64,000 nucleotides of DNA from Streptomyces rugosispiralis (lineage in GTDB: Bacteria > Actinomycetota > Actinomycetes > Streptomycetales > Streptomycetaceae): the NCBI RefSeq assembly GCF_024505145.1, contig NZ_JANIAA010000026.1:62001-126000 (forward strand), read 5' to 3'. Below, piece by piece: positions 7,662 through 14,814 of this stretch. Position 1 is the stretch's first letter; every line of letters begins with the position of its first letter. Under the pieces are notes generated by a model. It had not been told where the DNA came from. It made no database searches and was given only the letters and a program-made list of their open reading frames with translations. The position numbers and the translations under genes were made by a program.

Positions 7662-8285
7662 CGGAGAGAGCAGACGCATCGGCCACCGTAGAGGACGCAT
7701 CGGCCACCGTAGAGGCAGTGCACCGGCGCGCCCTGCGCAAGGTCACCTGGCGCCTCGTGCCCCTCGTGCTGCTCATGTACACGGCTGCCTTCCTGGACCG
7801 CGTCAACATGGGTACCGCCGCCCTGACCATGAACACCGACCTCGGGCTGAGCGGCGCCGCCTTCGGCTTCGCCACCGGCATCTTCTCCGCCGGCTCCGAA
7901 CGCCTCCGCGACGCACGGCTGCTCACCTTCGCGGTGGCCGTCGGACTGCTCTGGGTGGGATTCGCGGCCCTGACCGCCTTCCTGCCCCTCATCATCGCCG
8001 GTTCGCCACCCGCTACCACACCTACCTCAGCCTGGTGCAGACCGGGCTGCTCGCCTCCGTCGTCTACGTGGCCGCCGTCGCCGTCGCCCTGCTCTCCGCT
8101 CTCGGCACCGTTTGCGCGACGGCAGCGGCAACTACGACAGCGGCCTGTACTTCGTGACCGCGGCGCTCTCGTCGCATGCGCCCAGCGCTCACCCTGCTCG
8201 CCAACCGCGTCCCCGCCCCCCGGCCGGACCTGTCGAGCCCGCCACCTTCCCGTCCACGCCGAGCCGTTCCACGGAAGGCCCCTGA
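7658..8285 (+). pseudogene. broken MFS transporter
   Basis: The start overlaps the dehydrogenase stop by 4 nt (ATGA), so this was the next operon gene. The first ~75 residues look intact: a 21-bp tandem duplication (7673-7714, DASATVE twice), then TM1 WRLVPLVLLMYTAAFLDRVN and MGTAALTMNTDLGLS as in ACS-family anion:cation symporters. The sequence then jumps to SERLRDARLLTFAVAVGL, skipping most of the expected ~430 residues, and later membrane segments continue in other frames. A C-terminal-like piece RLRDGSGNYDSGLYFVTAAL lies in another frame and ends at TGA 8285. At least one large internal deletion and two frame changes are needed, so import of the pathway substrate by this protein is lost. 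Confidence 0.75.
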
Positions 8286-8322
8286 CGTATGTCGACCCTG
8301 TGGAAGTAAGGAGCTAACCGTG

Positions 8323-9288
8323 ATGATTCCTGATGTGATCGACGTGCACGCCCATTTCACCCCACCCACCACGCCCGAGGAACGCGAAGCGCGCTGGCAT
8401 GCGATGCGTGAAGCGCGGTTCCTTGCGCCGGAGCCCTACCAATGGACGGTCGACGGGACGCTGGACTACATGGATCGCGCGGGTGTCGCGATGCAGTTGT
8501 TGAGCAACATCCCCAAGACTCCGGACGCCCTTCGGGCGTCCAACGACTACGGAGCGTCGGTCGTGGCGGACCATCCGGCGAGGTTCGGTCTGCTCGCGGC
8601 CCTGCCCACCGACGCCCCTGCCGTCGCCCTTGCCGAAATCGAGCGGGCCTCCAGTGAACTGCACGCGGACGGGTTCGCGGTGACCTGCCACTACAACGGG
8701 GTCTACCTGGGCGATGCAAGTCTGGAACCGGTCTGGGCCGAACTCGATCGCCGAGGTTCGACCGTGTTCGCCCACCCGGACGCCTACGCCCCGGCGTCCA
8801 TGGGGCGGCCCAGCCCCTTGCTGGAAGTCGCCTTCGAAACCGCCCGTACGGTCATCGACATGCTCTACGCGGGCATCTTCCGCAGGTTCCCGAACATGCG
8901 GCTGATCGTTGCGCACTGCGGCGGTGCGCTGCCTGCCTTGTCCGGCCGCCTGCATCTGCTGGGCACCGAGGCATGGGTGCCGAACACGAACGGACTCACC
9001 CAGAGCGAGATACGGGACCACCTCGCCCGGCTGTATCTGGACACCGCCGCCACCGGCACCATCCACACCCTCGCACCAGCCCTGGCCATGACATCACCCG
9101 AGCACATCGTGTACGGCTCGGACTCCGGCGTTCCTTGCAGCACGGAGCACACGCTGGAAAGCAACCGGCACGCCGTGGCGGACTTCACCGGGCTACCCCG
9201 TGATCAACTCGAAGCCATCGGCCGCAATGCGCTGCCTTTGTTCCCGCGAGCCGCAGCCCGAGTCGGCCGACAGGTCACGACGGCCTGA
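8323..9288 (+). CDS. amidohydrolase family 2 enzyme (second copy)
   Basis: This 321-residue protein starts MIPDVIDVHAHFTPPTTPEE with metal ligands H9 and H11. Other motifs are CHYNGVYLGD, STVFAHPDAY, LIVAHCGGALPAL and HIVYGSDSGVPCS, the amidohydrolase_2 (ACMSD-like) series. GTAAGGAG precedes the start; the GTG one codon upstream is an alternative. It differs clearly from the first amidohydrolase of the cluster (4205-5260) in length and sequence, so the two may act on successive intermediates. It is still intact, although the transporter gene in front of it is destroyed and only remnants follow it. Confidence 0.82.
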   Translation: MIPDVIDVHAHFTPPTTPEEREARWHAMREARFLAPEPYQWTVDGTLDYMDRAGVAMQLLSNIPKTPDALRASNDYGASVVADHPARFGLLAALPTDAPAVALAEIERASSELHADGFAVTCHYNGVYLGDASLEPVWAELDRRGSTVFAHPDAYAPASMGRPSPLLEVAFETARTVIDMLYAGIFRRFPNMRLIVAHCGGALPALSGRLHLLGTEAWVPNTNGLTQSEIRDHLARLYLDTAATGTIHTLAPALAMTSPEHIVYGSDSGVPCSTEHTLESNRHAVADFTGLPRDQLEAIGRNALPLFPRAAARVGRQVTTA

Positions 9289-9365
9289 AGATCGCTGCCT
9301 TGGAGACCCGAGCCCATGCACTGCCGGCCGCCGCAGTGCCGGCTCTGAAAGGCGCCTGTGAACAG

Positions 9366-9516
9366 GTCCGACGGCGGGCGGCCATCATCTGGGCCCAGGC
9401 GGGCTTGAGGGCCTGCCCCCGGACGGTCAGGTCTTTGAGGTGCCGAATTGTGGTGCACTTCGACACCGTCGTGCGACCCGCACATCTCGCAGGTGTCGGC
9501 GAGCAGGGGCGGTCCG
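9366..9516 (-). pseudogene. group II intron maturase C-terminal HNH remnant
   Basis: On the minus strand from about 9510 the sequence reads PLLADTCEMCGSHDGVEVHH. After a +1 frameshift it continues IRHLKDLTVRGQALKPAWAQ and MMAARRR. This is the characteristic C-terminal HNH endonuclease segment of bacterial group II intron reverse transcriptase/maturases (CExCGs...VEVHHIRxLkDL...W...MAarrRKTLVvC). The final CxxCH/IH half is missing, and no reverse transcriptase or ribozyme domain is present nearby. It is a decayed scrap of a mobile intron inserted beside the catabolic cluster. Confidence 0.7.
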
Positions 9517-9552
9517 CTCATGGCTCCGCCCGTGATCCGTCGGATGGAGCTC

Positions 9553-9783
9553 AGGGGTGCAATGACGATCTTTCCCACGTGCCCCCTGCGGGAGAGTTCT
9601 TCCTGCGCTTGAGCGGCCTGGTTCAGTGGGAAGGTCGCGGCGATGACGGGCTGGACCTCGGCCCGACGGGCCAACTTCATGAGGAGGTCGAAGTATGCGG
9701 CCTCGCTCGATCATGCCCAGCGCCGTGCCGTACGCGGTCGGCAACGTCGCGAGCTGGTCGTTCGTGAGCGGAGATACCGTCAC
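9553..9783 (-). pseudogene. zinc-type/quinone oxidoreductase (MDR) remnant
   Basis: From 9783 leftward the minus strand encodes VTVSPLTNDQLATLPTAYGT and ALGMIERGRI, like the segment before the Rossmann domain of MDR quinone oxidoreductases. It then switches frame at about 9692 to YFDLLMKLARRAEVQPVIAA and TFPLNQAAQAQEELSRRGHV GKIVIAP, the C-terminal end of the same family. The whole nucleotide-binding domain between them is deleted, and the N-terminal ~90 residues are absent. The frame then runs into the intron maturase remnant without a stop. Confidence 0.65.
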
Positions 9784-9853
9784 GTCATGGCTCGCCCAGG
9801 TCGCCGGACACCTCGCCCGGAACGCGCGGGGTGCCGTCCCCCGGCATGACCGC

Positions 9854-10711
9854 TCACCCCGTCGGCTTCGGGAGCCCGATCGGGTTGGGGAAGCGGAGGG
9901 CGGTGGCGCAGGCGGTGGTCAGGGGGGTGAGGAGCTGGACCAGGGTCGTCACCTGCTCGAGGGGCAGGGGGCGCCAGGGGCGTTCCGCCGCCCGGTCCGT
10001 GGCGGTCTCGGCCGTGCGGAGGAGTTCGTGTCCGGGCTCCGTCGCGGCTCCGTCCGGGGTGAGCAGGCCGCGGTCGGTCAGGCGCTGGGCGGCGGCGTCC
10101 CACTCCTGGTCGGTCCAGCCCCGGTGGGGCTGGAGTTCGGCGCGGGGGATGTCCACGGCGGAACGGAGGACGAGGGCTTCACAGCCGTCGAGACCGGCGG
10201 CGACGAGGGCCGCGACATGGCCGTCGCCGCGATGCTCGCGCAGCAGGGTCGCCGCGTGCCATAGCCGTTCGACCGGTTTGTCGGGAAAGTCCAGTGCGCC
10301 GTTCGCGGCGGCCAGTACCCGGCCGGAGCCGTCCAGGCCCGCCGCGCGGGGGACCAGGGCCTCGGCGGCGCGCTCCACCTCGCGCTCGTGCCCGGCGAGC
10401 AGCCGGGTGAGGGCGGCCGCGGCGCCCGCGCGGCGGAGCTCCAGGGCGCGCTCGGGGGCGGTCAGGGACCAGATGTCGGGCAGGGCGCGGGCCACCATCG
10501 CGGGGGCGAAGGTGAAGAAGGACGCCACGACGGGCTCCGGCCCGACCGGTCCGAGGGGCGCGGCACGGCCGGCGAAGTAGCCGCGCCAGAAGCCGCGGAG
10601 CCCGGCGTCCTCGTACGCGGCTCGGGCCTCCGGGGCGAAGTACCCGACCGCGTGGATCGGCTCGTAGAGGGCCCACATCGTGCGGGCGGTCGTCGCGGCG
10701 CTGGTGTTCAT
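9854..10711 (-). CDS. SCO6745 family protein
   Basis: This 285-residue protein reads MNTSAATTARTMWALYEPIH with AVGYFAPEARAAYEDAGLRG near the start and LTDRGLLTPDGAATEPGHEL late. It matches the Streptomyces SCO6745 family, predicted helical proteins with a winged-helix-like C-terminal part and no assigned function. The ATG at 10711 is favoured over the one at 10717 because GAAGGGAG then lies at a workable distance (7 nt). It is transcribed away from the AIM24 gene; the 278-bp divergent spacer contains two different tandem repeat arrays. It has no signal peptide or membrane segment. Confidence 0.8.
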   Translation of the reverse strand: MNTSAATTARTMWALYEPIHAVGYFAPEARAAYEDAGLRGFWRGYFAGRAAPLGPVGPEPVVASFFTFAPAMVARALPDIWSLTAPERALELRRAGAAAALTRLLAGHEREVERAAEALVPRAAGLDGSGRVLAAANGALDFPDKPVERLWHAATLLREHRGDGHVAALVAAGLDGCEALVLRSAVDIPRAELQPHRGWTDQEWDAAAQRLTDRGLLTPDGAATEPGHELLRTAETATDRAAERPWRPLPLEQVTTLVQLLTPLTTACATALRFPNPIGLPKPTG

Positions 10712-10721
10712 CGCCATGCTC

Positions 10722-10820
10722 CCTTCTGGACCGAGCTTCAGGGCCGAGCTTCTGGACCGGCTTCAGGGGCGAGCTTCTGGACCGGCTTCAGGGGCGAGCT
10801 TCTGGGCCGAGCTTCAGGAC
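10722..10820. repeat. 25-bp tandem repeat array
   Basis: About four copies of a 25-bp unit beginning GAGCTTCTGGACCGGCTTCA. Copies 10746-10770 and 10771-10795 are identical; 10796-10820 and the stretch 10722-10745 are diverged. The array lies directly upstream of the SCO6745 family start. Confidence 0.75.
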
Positions 10821-10920
10821 CGACCTTCGGCGCCGACCCGGGGCCGGGCCACGACCGGCATTGTGCCAAGCTCACGGAACCGGGTGGGCCGGGTCGTACG
10901 TTGGCCCGGATGTCTGGTTA

Positions 10921-10970
10921 TGGCACTACCTGGCACTACCTGGCACTACCTGGCACTACCTGCACCACCT
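10921..10970. repeat. 10-bp tandem repeat TGGCACTACC
   Basis: Four perfect consecutive copies (10921-10960) and a fifth degenerate copy (TGCACCACCT) end 25 bp before the AIM24 gene start. The period equals about one helical turn, so every copy faces the same side of DNA. Confidence 0.85.
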
Positions 10971-10995
10971 GACGCGACCCTCGAGGAGAGCGGCT

Positions 10996-11826
10996 GTGAC
11001 CCTGCGGCAAGAGATCGTCGGCAACGCCATGCAGATGGCGGTCTGCACCCTCCACCCGGGGCAGACCGTCTACTGCGAGGCCGGAAAGTTCCTGTTCAAG
11101 ACGTCGAACGTGACGATGGAGACCCGGCTGTCCGGGCCCGGCGGGGGCGGCGGTCAGGCCGCCGGGGGCAATGGCGGAAGCGGCTCGGGCGGTGGCATGG
11201 GCGGGATGCTGCGCCAGGCCATGGGCACCGCCATGCAGGTGGGGCAGCGGGCACTGGCGGGGGAGTCGCTGGCGTTCCAGTACTTCACCGCCACCGGCGG
11301 CGAGGGCACCGTCGGCTTCGCCGGGGTGCTGCCCGGTGAGATGCGGGCGCTGGAGCTGGACGGGAGGCGGGCGTGGTTCGCGGAGAAGGACGCCTTCGTG
11401 GCGGCCGAGTCCACCGTGGAGTTCGGCATCGCCTTCCAGGGCGGGAAGACCGGGCGCAGCGGCGGTGAGGGGTTCATCCTCGAGAAGTTCACCGGGCACG
11501 GCACCGTGATCATCTGTGGCGCGGGCAACTTCATCGATCTCAATCCGGCCGATTTCGGCGGCCGGATCGAGGTTGACACGGGCTGCATCGTGGCCTTCGA
11601 GGAAGGCATCCAGTACGGCGTGGAGCGCATCGGCGGGCTCAACCGCCAGGGGCTGATGAACGCGGTCTTCGGCGGTGAGGGGCTGTCGCTGGCCACGCTG
11701 GAGGGCGATGGCCGGGTGATCCTCCAGTCGCTCACCATCGAGGGCCTGGCGAACGCCCTGAAGAAGGCACAGGGCGGCGACAAGCAGGGGCCGACGGGCG
11801 GGATGTTCTCCACCCACGCGGGGTGA
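10996..11826 (+). CDS. AIM24 family protein
   Basis: This 276-residue protein starts at GTG 10996 (TLRQEIVGNAMQMAVCTLHP), after GAGGAGAG. Members of the AIM24/TIGR00266 family share a double beta-helix. Here GQTVYCEAGKFLFKTSNVTM is followed by a Gly-rich linker (about residues 53-75), GTVGFAGVLPGEMRALEL, FILEKFTGHGTVIICGAGNF and DTGCIVAFEEGIQYGVERIG. The Gly-rich insert followed by MGGMLRQAMGTAMQ is typical of actinobacterial versions. The bacterial function is unknown, and the yeast relative is mitochondrial. Expression is probably set by the repeat-rich spacer upstream. A hairpin separates it from the convergent DUF6126 gene. Confidence 0.88.
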   Translation: MTLRQEIVGNAMQMAVCTLHPGQTVYCEAGKFLFKTSNVTMETRLSGPGGGGGQAAGGNGGSGSGGGMGGMLRQAMGTAMQVGQRALAGESLAFQYFTATGGEGTVGFAGVLPGEMRALELDGRRAWFAEKDAFVAAESTVEFGIAFQGGKTGRSGGEGFILEKFTGHGTVIICGAGNFIDLNPADFGGRIEVDTGCIVAFEEGIQYGVERIGGLNRQGLMNAVFGGEGLSLATLEGDGRVILQSLTIEGLANALKKAQGGDKQGPTGGMFSTHAG

Positions 11827-11832
11827 TCGGCG

Positions 11833-11848
11833 GCCCGGAGTTCCGGGC
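11833..11848. terminator. bidirectional hairpin between AIM24 and DUF6126 genes
   Basis: GCCCGGA-GT-TCCGGGC, a perfect 7-bp stem, lies in the 35-bp gap between convergent stop codons. Confidence 0.5.
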
Positions 11849-11861
11849 TCCGGCGGGGGGG

Positions 11862-12068
11862 CTACTTCGCGCCCGCCACATAGAAGAGGAAGAAGAGAAA
11901 AGCGGCGATGAAGTGGACGCCCACGAGGTAGATGAAGACCCGCACCGTGAAGGTCATCGGCGCCCGGTCCTCCTCGTTCGGGCCGGTCCGGGCCGGTGTC
12001 GCGGGGTTCATCGGGGCATCGGTCGCATCTGTCGCATCGGTCGCACTCAAGTCGTTCCCGTCCTTCAT
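11862..12068 (-). CDS. DUF6126 family small membrane protein
   Basis: This 68-residue protein has a polar N-terminus containing an ATDATDATDA stretch (from short DNA repeats) and NEEDRAPMTF. One C-terminal membrane helix follows, VRVFIYLVGVHFIAAFLFF, ending VAGAK. This is the DUF6126 layout found next to XRE/cupin regulators in Streptomyces. Its ATG overlaps the stop of the regulator gene (ATGA), so the two are translationally coupled. A role as a membrane partner or efflux/stress accessory of the regulator is inference. Confidence 0.82.
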   Translation of the reverse strand: MKDGNDLSATDATDATDAPMNPATPARTGPNEEDRAPMTFTVRVFIYLVGVHFIAAFLFFLFYVAGAK

Positions 12069-12742
12069 GGGGCACCGGGCCTTCCTCGGTGAGCGGCGTC
12101 GCCGAGGCACAGCTCGGCCGCGCCGCTCTGCAGCAGCGTGTGGACGAAGAGCAGATCCACGCCGCCGGGCGAGGCGGCGGCGATGCGGTGCGGGGTGAGC
12201 GAGTCGAAGTGGGCCGCGTCGCCCGCGGAGAGGGCGTGCACGGTCTCGCCGAGCGTCAGCCGCAGCCGGCCGCCCAGGACGTAGAGCCACTCCTCGCCGG
12301 GGTGGACCCGCACCAGGTCCTCCTGGGCGGCGGAGCGCTCCGGCACGTGCAGCCGCAGCGCCTGCATGGCCCGGCCGGAGCCGCCGGCCTGCCAGTAGGT
12401 CCAGCCGCCCGCCTCCTGTGCCGCCATGCGGTCGGCCCGTACGACCGGGTCCCGTTCCGCGGGCACCTCGCCCAGCAGGTCGGATACCGTGGTTCCGTAC
12501 GTACGGGCCAGGGCCAGCAGCATCGGCAGCGAGGGCTGGCGGCGGCCGGTCTCCAGCCGGGAGAGATGCGCGGGGGAGAGCCCGACGCGATGGGCGGCGG
12601 CCTCGAGCGTCAGACCGCTGCGCCGCCGCAGGTCACGCAGGCGGGGAGCGACGGTGGGCAGCTCGGCGGACGGTCCGCCGGGGGTACCGTCGGCCGGACC
12701 GCCCGTGGGCCACTCGGCGGGCCCGTGGGGGAGCGGGTTCAT
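12065..12742 (-). CDS. XRE-family regulator with C-terminal cupin
   Basis: This 225-residue protein has a helix-turn-helix at about residues 32-87 (LRDLRRRSGLTLEAAAHRVG, LSPAHLSRLETGRRQPSLPM, YGTTVSDLLGE). A cupin fold at about 135-205 contains VHPGEEWLYVLGGRLRLTLG, ETVHALSAGDAAHFDSLTPH and an LLFVHT strand. This architecture (as in PuuR/SutR-like regulators) senses a small ligand in the cupin. A near-perfect palindrome 24 bp upstream is the likely autoregulatory operator. It is co-transcribed with the DUF6126 membrane protein gene. Confidence 0.88.
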   Translation of the reverse strand: MNPLPHGPAEWPTGGPADGTPGGPSAELPTVAPRLRDLRRRSGLTLEAAAHRVGLSPAHLSRLETGRRQPSLPMLLALARTYGTTVSDLLGEVPAERDPVVRADRMAAQEAGGWTYWQAGGSGRAMQALRLHVPERSAAQEDLVRVHPGEEWLYVLGGRLRLTLGETVHALSAGDAAHFDSLTPHRIAAASPGGVDLLFVHTLLQSGAAELCLGDAAHRGRPGAP

Positions 12743-12765
12743 GGGTCTGGTATAGCCAGCCTTGA

Positions 12766-12798
12766 CCTCTGAGGCAAAAAGTTTGCCTCAGAGGCAAA
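12766..12798. promoter_or_regulatory. palindromic operator upstream of the XRE-cupin gene
   Basis: CCTCTGAGGCAAA and TTTGCCTCAGAGG form 13-bp perfect arms with a 3-nt centre (12766-12794). In addition TTTGCCTCAGAGGCAAA at 12782-12798 is itself a perfect 17-bp dyad. Two overlapping dyads sharing GAGGCAAA suggest two dimers binding the promoter of the regulator gene. Confidence 0.7.
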
Positions 12799-12904
12799 GG
12801 TTACGCTTTCGTTACCTCCTCTGACGCTTCGCGCAGTTCCTGTGAACTCCCGGAGAACGGCGGTCACTTGGCATTGACACGACAGCGTCTACGCGCGTCA
12901 TGCT

Positions 12905-13339
12905 ATGTCTATGACAATCCCCCCACGGATCGCCCGCATCGGTGCCCTCGGCGCCCTCGTCTCGACGCTGCTCATCGGCGGCGCGGCCACCGCCGCCACC
13001 GCCGTCACCCCGCCGGCATCGCAGACCGTTGCGTCGTCGCAGGTCATCGCCGCCGTTGGCGACATTTGCTACTCGGATCTGCCCTCCCAGGCCCATGACA
13101 CCCTGGACCTGATCGAGAAGGGCGGTCCCTTCCCGTTCCCGCAGGACGGCACCGTCTTCCAGAACCGTGAAGGCGTCCTTCCGTCCCAGTCCTCCGGCTA
13201 CTACCACGAGTACACCGTGATCACCCCGGGCTCCGACGACCGTGGCGCCCGGCGCATCGTCACCGGCAAGCAGACGGACGAGGACTACTACACCGCGGAC
13301 CACTACGCCTCGTTCGACCTGGTGGACCGCGGCTGCTGA
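12905..13339 (+). CDS. secreted guanyl-specific ribonuclease (RNase Sa/barnase family)
   Basis: This 144-residue precursor has a signal peptide (Arg-containing n-region, core GALGALVSTLLIGGAATAA). The mature part closely matches RNase Sa: DTLDLIEKGGPFPFPQDGTV, FQNREGVLP, YYHEYTVITPG, RGARRIVTGK and DYYTADHYASFDLVD. General base E102, R113 and H133 stand at the same spacing as E54, R65 and H85 of RNase Sa, and C55/C144 provide the single disulfide. It cleaves RNA 3' of guanosine outside the cell. No ribosome binding site is seen; a TTGACA at 12874-12879 may serve a nearly leaderless transcript starting at this or the next ATG (12911). No barstar-like inhibitor gene is adjacent. Confidence 0.93.
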   Translation: MSMTIPPRIARIGALGALVSTLLIGGAATAATAVTPPASQTVASSQVIAAVGDICYSDLPSQAHDTLDLIEKGGPFPFPQDGTVFQNREGVLPSQSSGYYHEYTVITPGSDDRGARRIVTGKQTDEDYYTADHYASFDLVDRGC

Positions 13340-13373
13340 CGCGGCCCACCGAAGACCGCCACCCCCCGCGACC

Positions 13374-13407
13374 GCGGCCGCTGCCCCCACCGTGGGGCGG
13401 CGGCCGC
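13374..13407 (+). terminator. strong hairpin after the ribonuclease gene
   Basis: GCGGCCGC arms at 13374-13381 and 13400-13407 enclose CCCCAC/GTGGGG, giving a long GC stem 35 bp past the stop codon. Confidence 0.7.
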
Positions 13408-13460
13408 AGTGCTGTGTCCGTCCGCCCCGCCCCGCCTCGCCCCGTCCTCTCGGCGCCCGC

Positions 13461-13523
13461 CGCCGCCCGTGTCGGCCGCATCCGCCGCCCGTGTCGGCCG
13501 CGCCCGCCGCCCGTGTCGGCCGC
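13461..13523. repeat. three direct repeats with 22-bp period
   Basis: CGCCGCCCGTGTCGGCCGC occurs at 13461-13479, 13483-13501 and 13505-13523, in the leader region of the sugar kinase gene. Confidence 0.75.
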
Positions 13524-13600
13524 GGGCCCCGGGAACCCCGCGCGGGCCAATGTCGTTGCTTCCCGATACCGTCTCGGTAGCAGCGGACGTGCGGGGAGGC

Positions 13601-14569
13601 ATGGTGGCGAAGGGTCCGGAAGTGGTCACGTGCGGGGAGGCCATGCTCCTCCTGCTCGCCGAGCCCGGGGTTCCGCTGGACCGGGCCGTGCATTTCCGCA
13701 GGTCGGTGGCGGGAGCCGAATCCAATGTGGCCGTGGGCCTCGCTCGGCTCGGCCACGGTGTGCGCTGGCTCGGCCGGGTCGGCGCCGATCCGGCGGGGGA
13801 GGCGGTGCTGCGCGAACTGCGCGCCGACTGCGTGGATGTCGCTCACGCGATCGTGGACGACCACGCCCCCACCGGGCTGTTGATGCGGGACAGCCACGCG
13901 TACCGCGCCATCGATGTGCAGTACTACCGCATGGGCTCGGCCGCCTCCCGGCTGACGCCCGAGCAGATACGCCCCGAGGCACTCGAAGGCACCCGACTGC
14001 TGCATCTGTCCGGGATCACGCCGATGCTCTCGCCGACCGCGGCGGCCGCGAGCCGCCGCCTGGTGGAGCTGGCCCGTGCGGCCGGGGCCAAGGTGTCCTT
14101 CGATCCGAACGTACGGCACAAGCTGGGTGGCGCGGCGCAATGGGCCCAGACGGCGGGCCCGTTGCTGCGCGACGCCGACATCGTCCTCGCGGGGGAGGAG
14201 GAGTTGGAGCTGCTCACCGCCCAACCCGCCGACGAGGCCGCGCGGGAGCTGCTGCGGGGCGGGGCCGACGAGGTCGTCATCAAGCGCGCCGACCACTCCT
14301 CGACCGTCCTCACCGCGGACGGCTGCTGGGACCAGTCGCCCCACTCGGTGCCGGTCGTCGACCCGATCGGCGCCGGTGACGGCTTCGCGGCCGGCTATCT
14401 GTCGGCGCGGCTGCGCGGGCTGCACGAGGACCAGGCGCTCGCCGAGGCGGCGTGCGTGGCCGCCCTGGTCGTCCAGGCCGCCACCGATACGGACGGGCTG
14501 CCCACCGCCGCCGCGCGGGACCGGGCGCTCGCCGAGCTGTCCAAGGGCGGGGACACGGTGTATCGCTGA
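13601..14569 (+). CDS. kdgK: 2-keto-3-deoxygluconate kinase (PfkB family)
   Basis: This 322-residue carbohydrate kinase of the ribokinase fold has VTCGEAMLLL at the N-terminus and the signature GAESNVAVGLARLGHGVRWL (PfkB motif 1). KDG-kinase-like RAIDVQYYRMGSAASRLTPE follows, then DPNVRHKLGG and PVVDPIGAGDGFAAGYLSAR with the catalytic Asp of GAGD (about residue 258). It phosphorylates 2-keto-3-deoxygluconate to KDPG. The gene for a KDPG-type aldolase is the next one downstream, which supports this assignment. GGGGAGG sits only 1 nt before ATG 13601, so translation may really begin at the GTG one codon later. Confidence 0.82.
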   Translation: MVAKGPEVVTCGEAMLLLLAEPGVPLDRAVHFRRSVAGAESNVAVGLARLGHGVRWLGRVGADPAGEAVLRELRADCVDVAHAIVDDHAPTGLLMRDSHAYRAIDVQYYRMGSAASRLTPEQIRPEALEGTRLLHLSGITPMLSPTAAAASRRLVELARAAGAKVSFDPNVRHKLGGAAQWAQTAGPLLRDADIVLAGEEELELLTAQPADEAARELLRGGADEVVIKRADHSSTVLTADGCWDQSPHSVPVVDPIGAGDGFAAGYLSARLRGLHEDQALAEAACVAALVVQAATDTDGLPTAAARDRALAELSKGGDTVYR

Positions 14570-14814
14570 ACCGCCCGCGGCACCCGCGGCGGCCCGCCCG
14601 GAAAGCCCGGAGGCCGCGCACACCACAACACAACAACGCAGAGCAGCACCGGTGATACGGAGCAGCACCGGTAAGACGGACAACCCGGATACCGATTCAT
14701 CAAGCGAGCACAGCACCGCGTATCGTCCACCGCACACCGAAACCGCCGCATATCCCGGAGGCAATCCGGGGCGGCATCGCCAGCAGCACCTGGGAGAGGA
14801 AGGCGGCGACCGCC

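Noticed and set aside
6153..7700. 515-codon antisense frame over the aldehyde dehydrogenase
   Set aside because: The opposite strand encodes a full aldehyde dehydrogenase; the antisense translation is repetitive.
9204..9680. Single 158-residue protein on the minus strand
   Set aside because: Its N-terminal part is the end of an MDR dehydrogenase and its middle is an intron maturase piece joined by run-through, so it is a composite of remnants and not a gene.
10722..10820. Possible CRISPR array
   Set aside because: The 25-bp units are directly adjacent without spacers, and no cas genes are near.
12812..14764. 650-codon minus-strand frame over the ribonuclease and sugar kinase
   Set aside because: It has no family features, and it opposes two genes with complete motifs.
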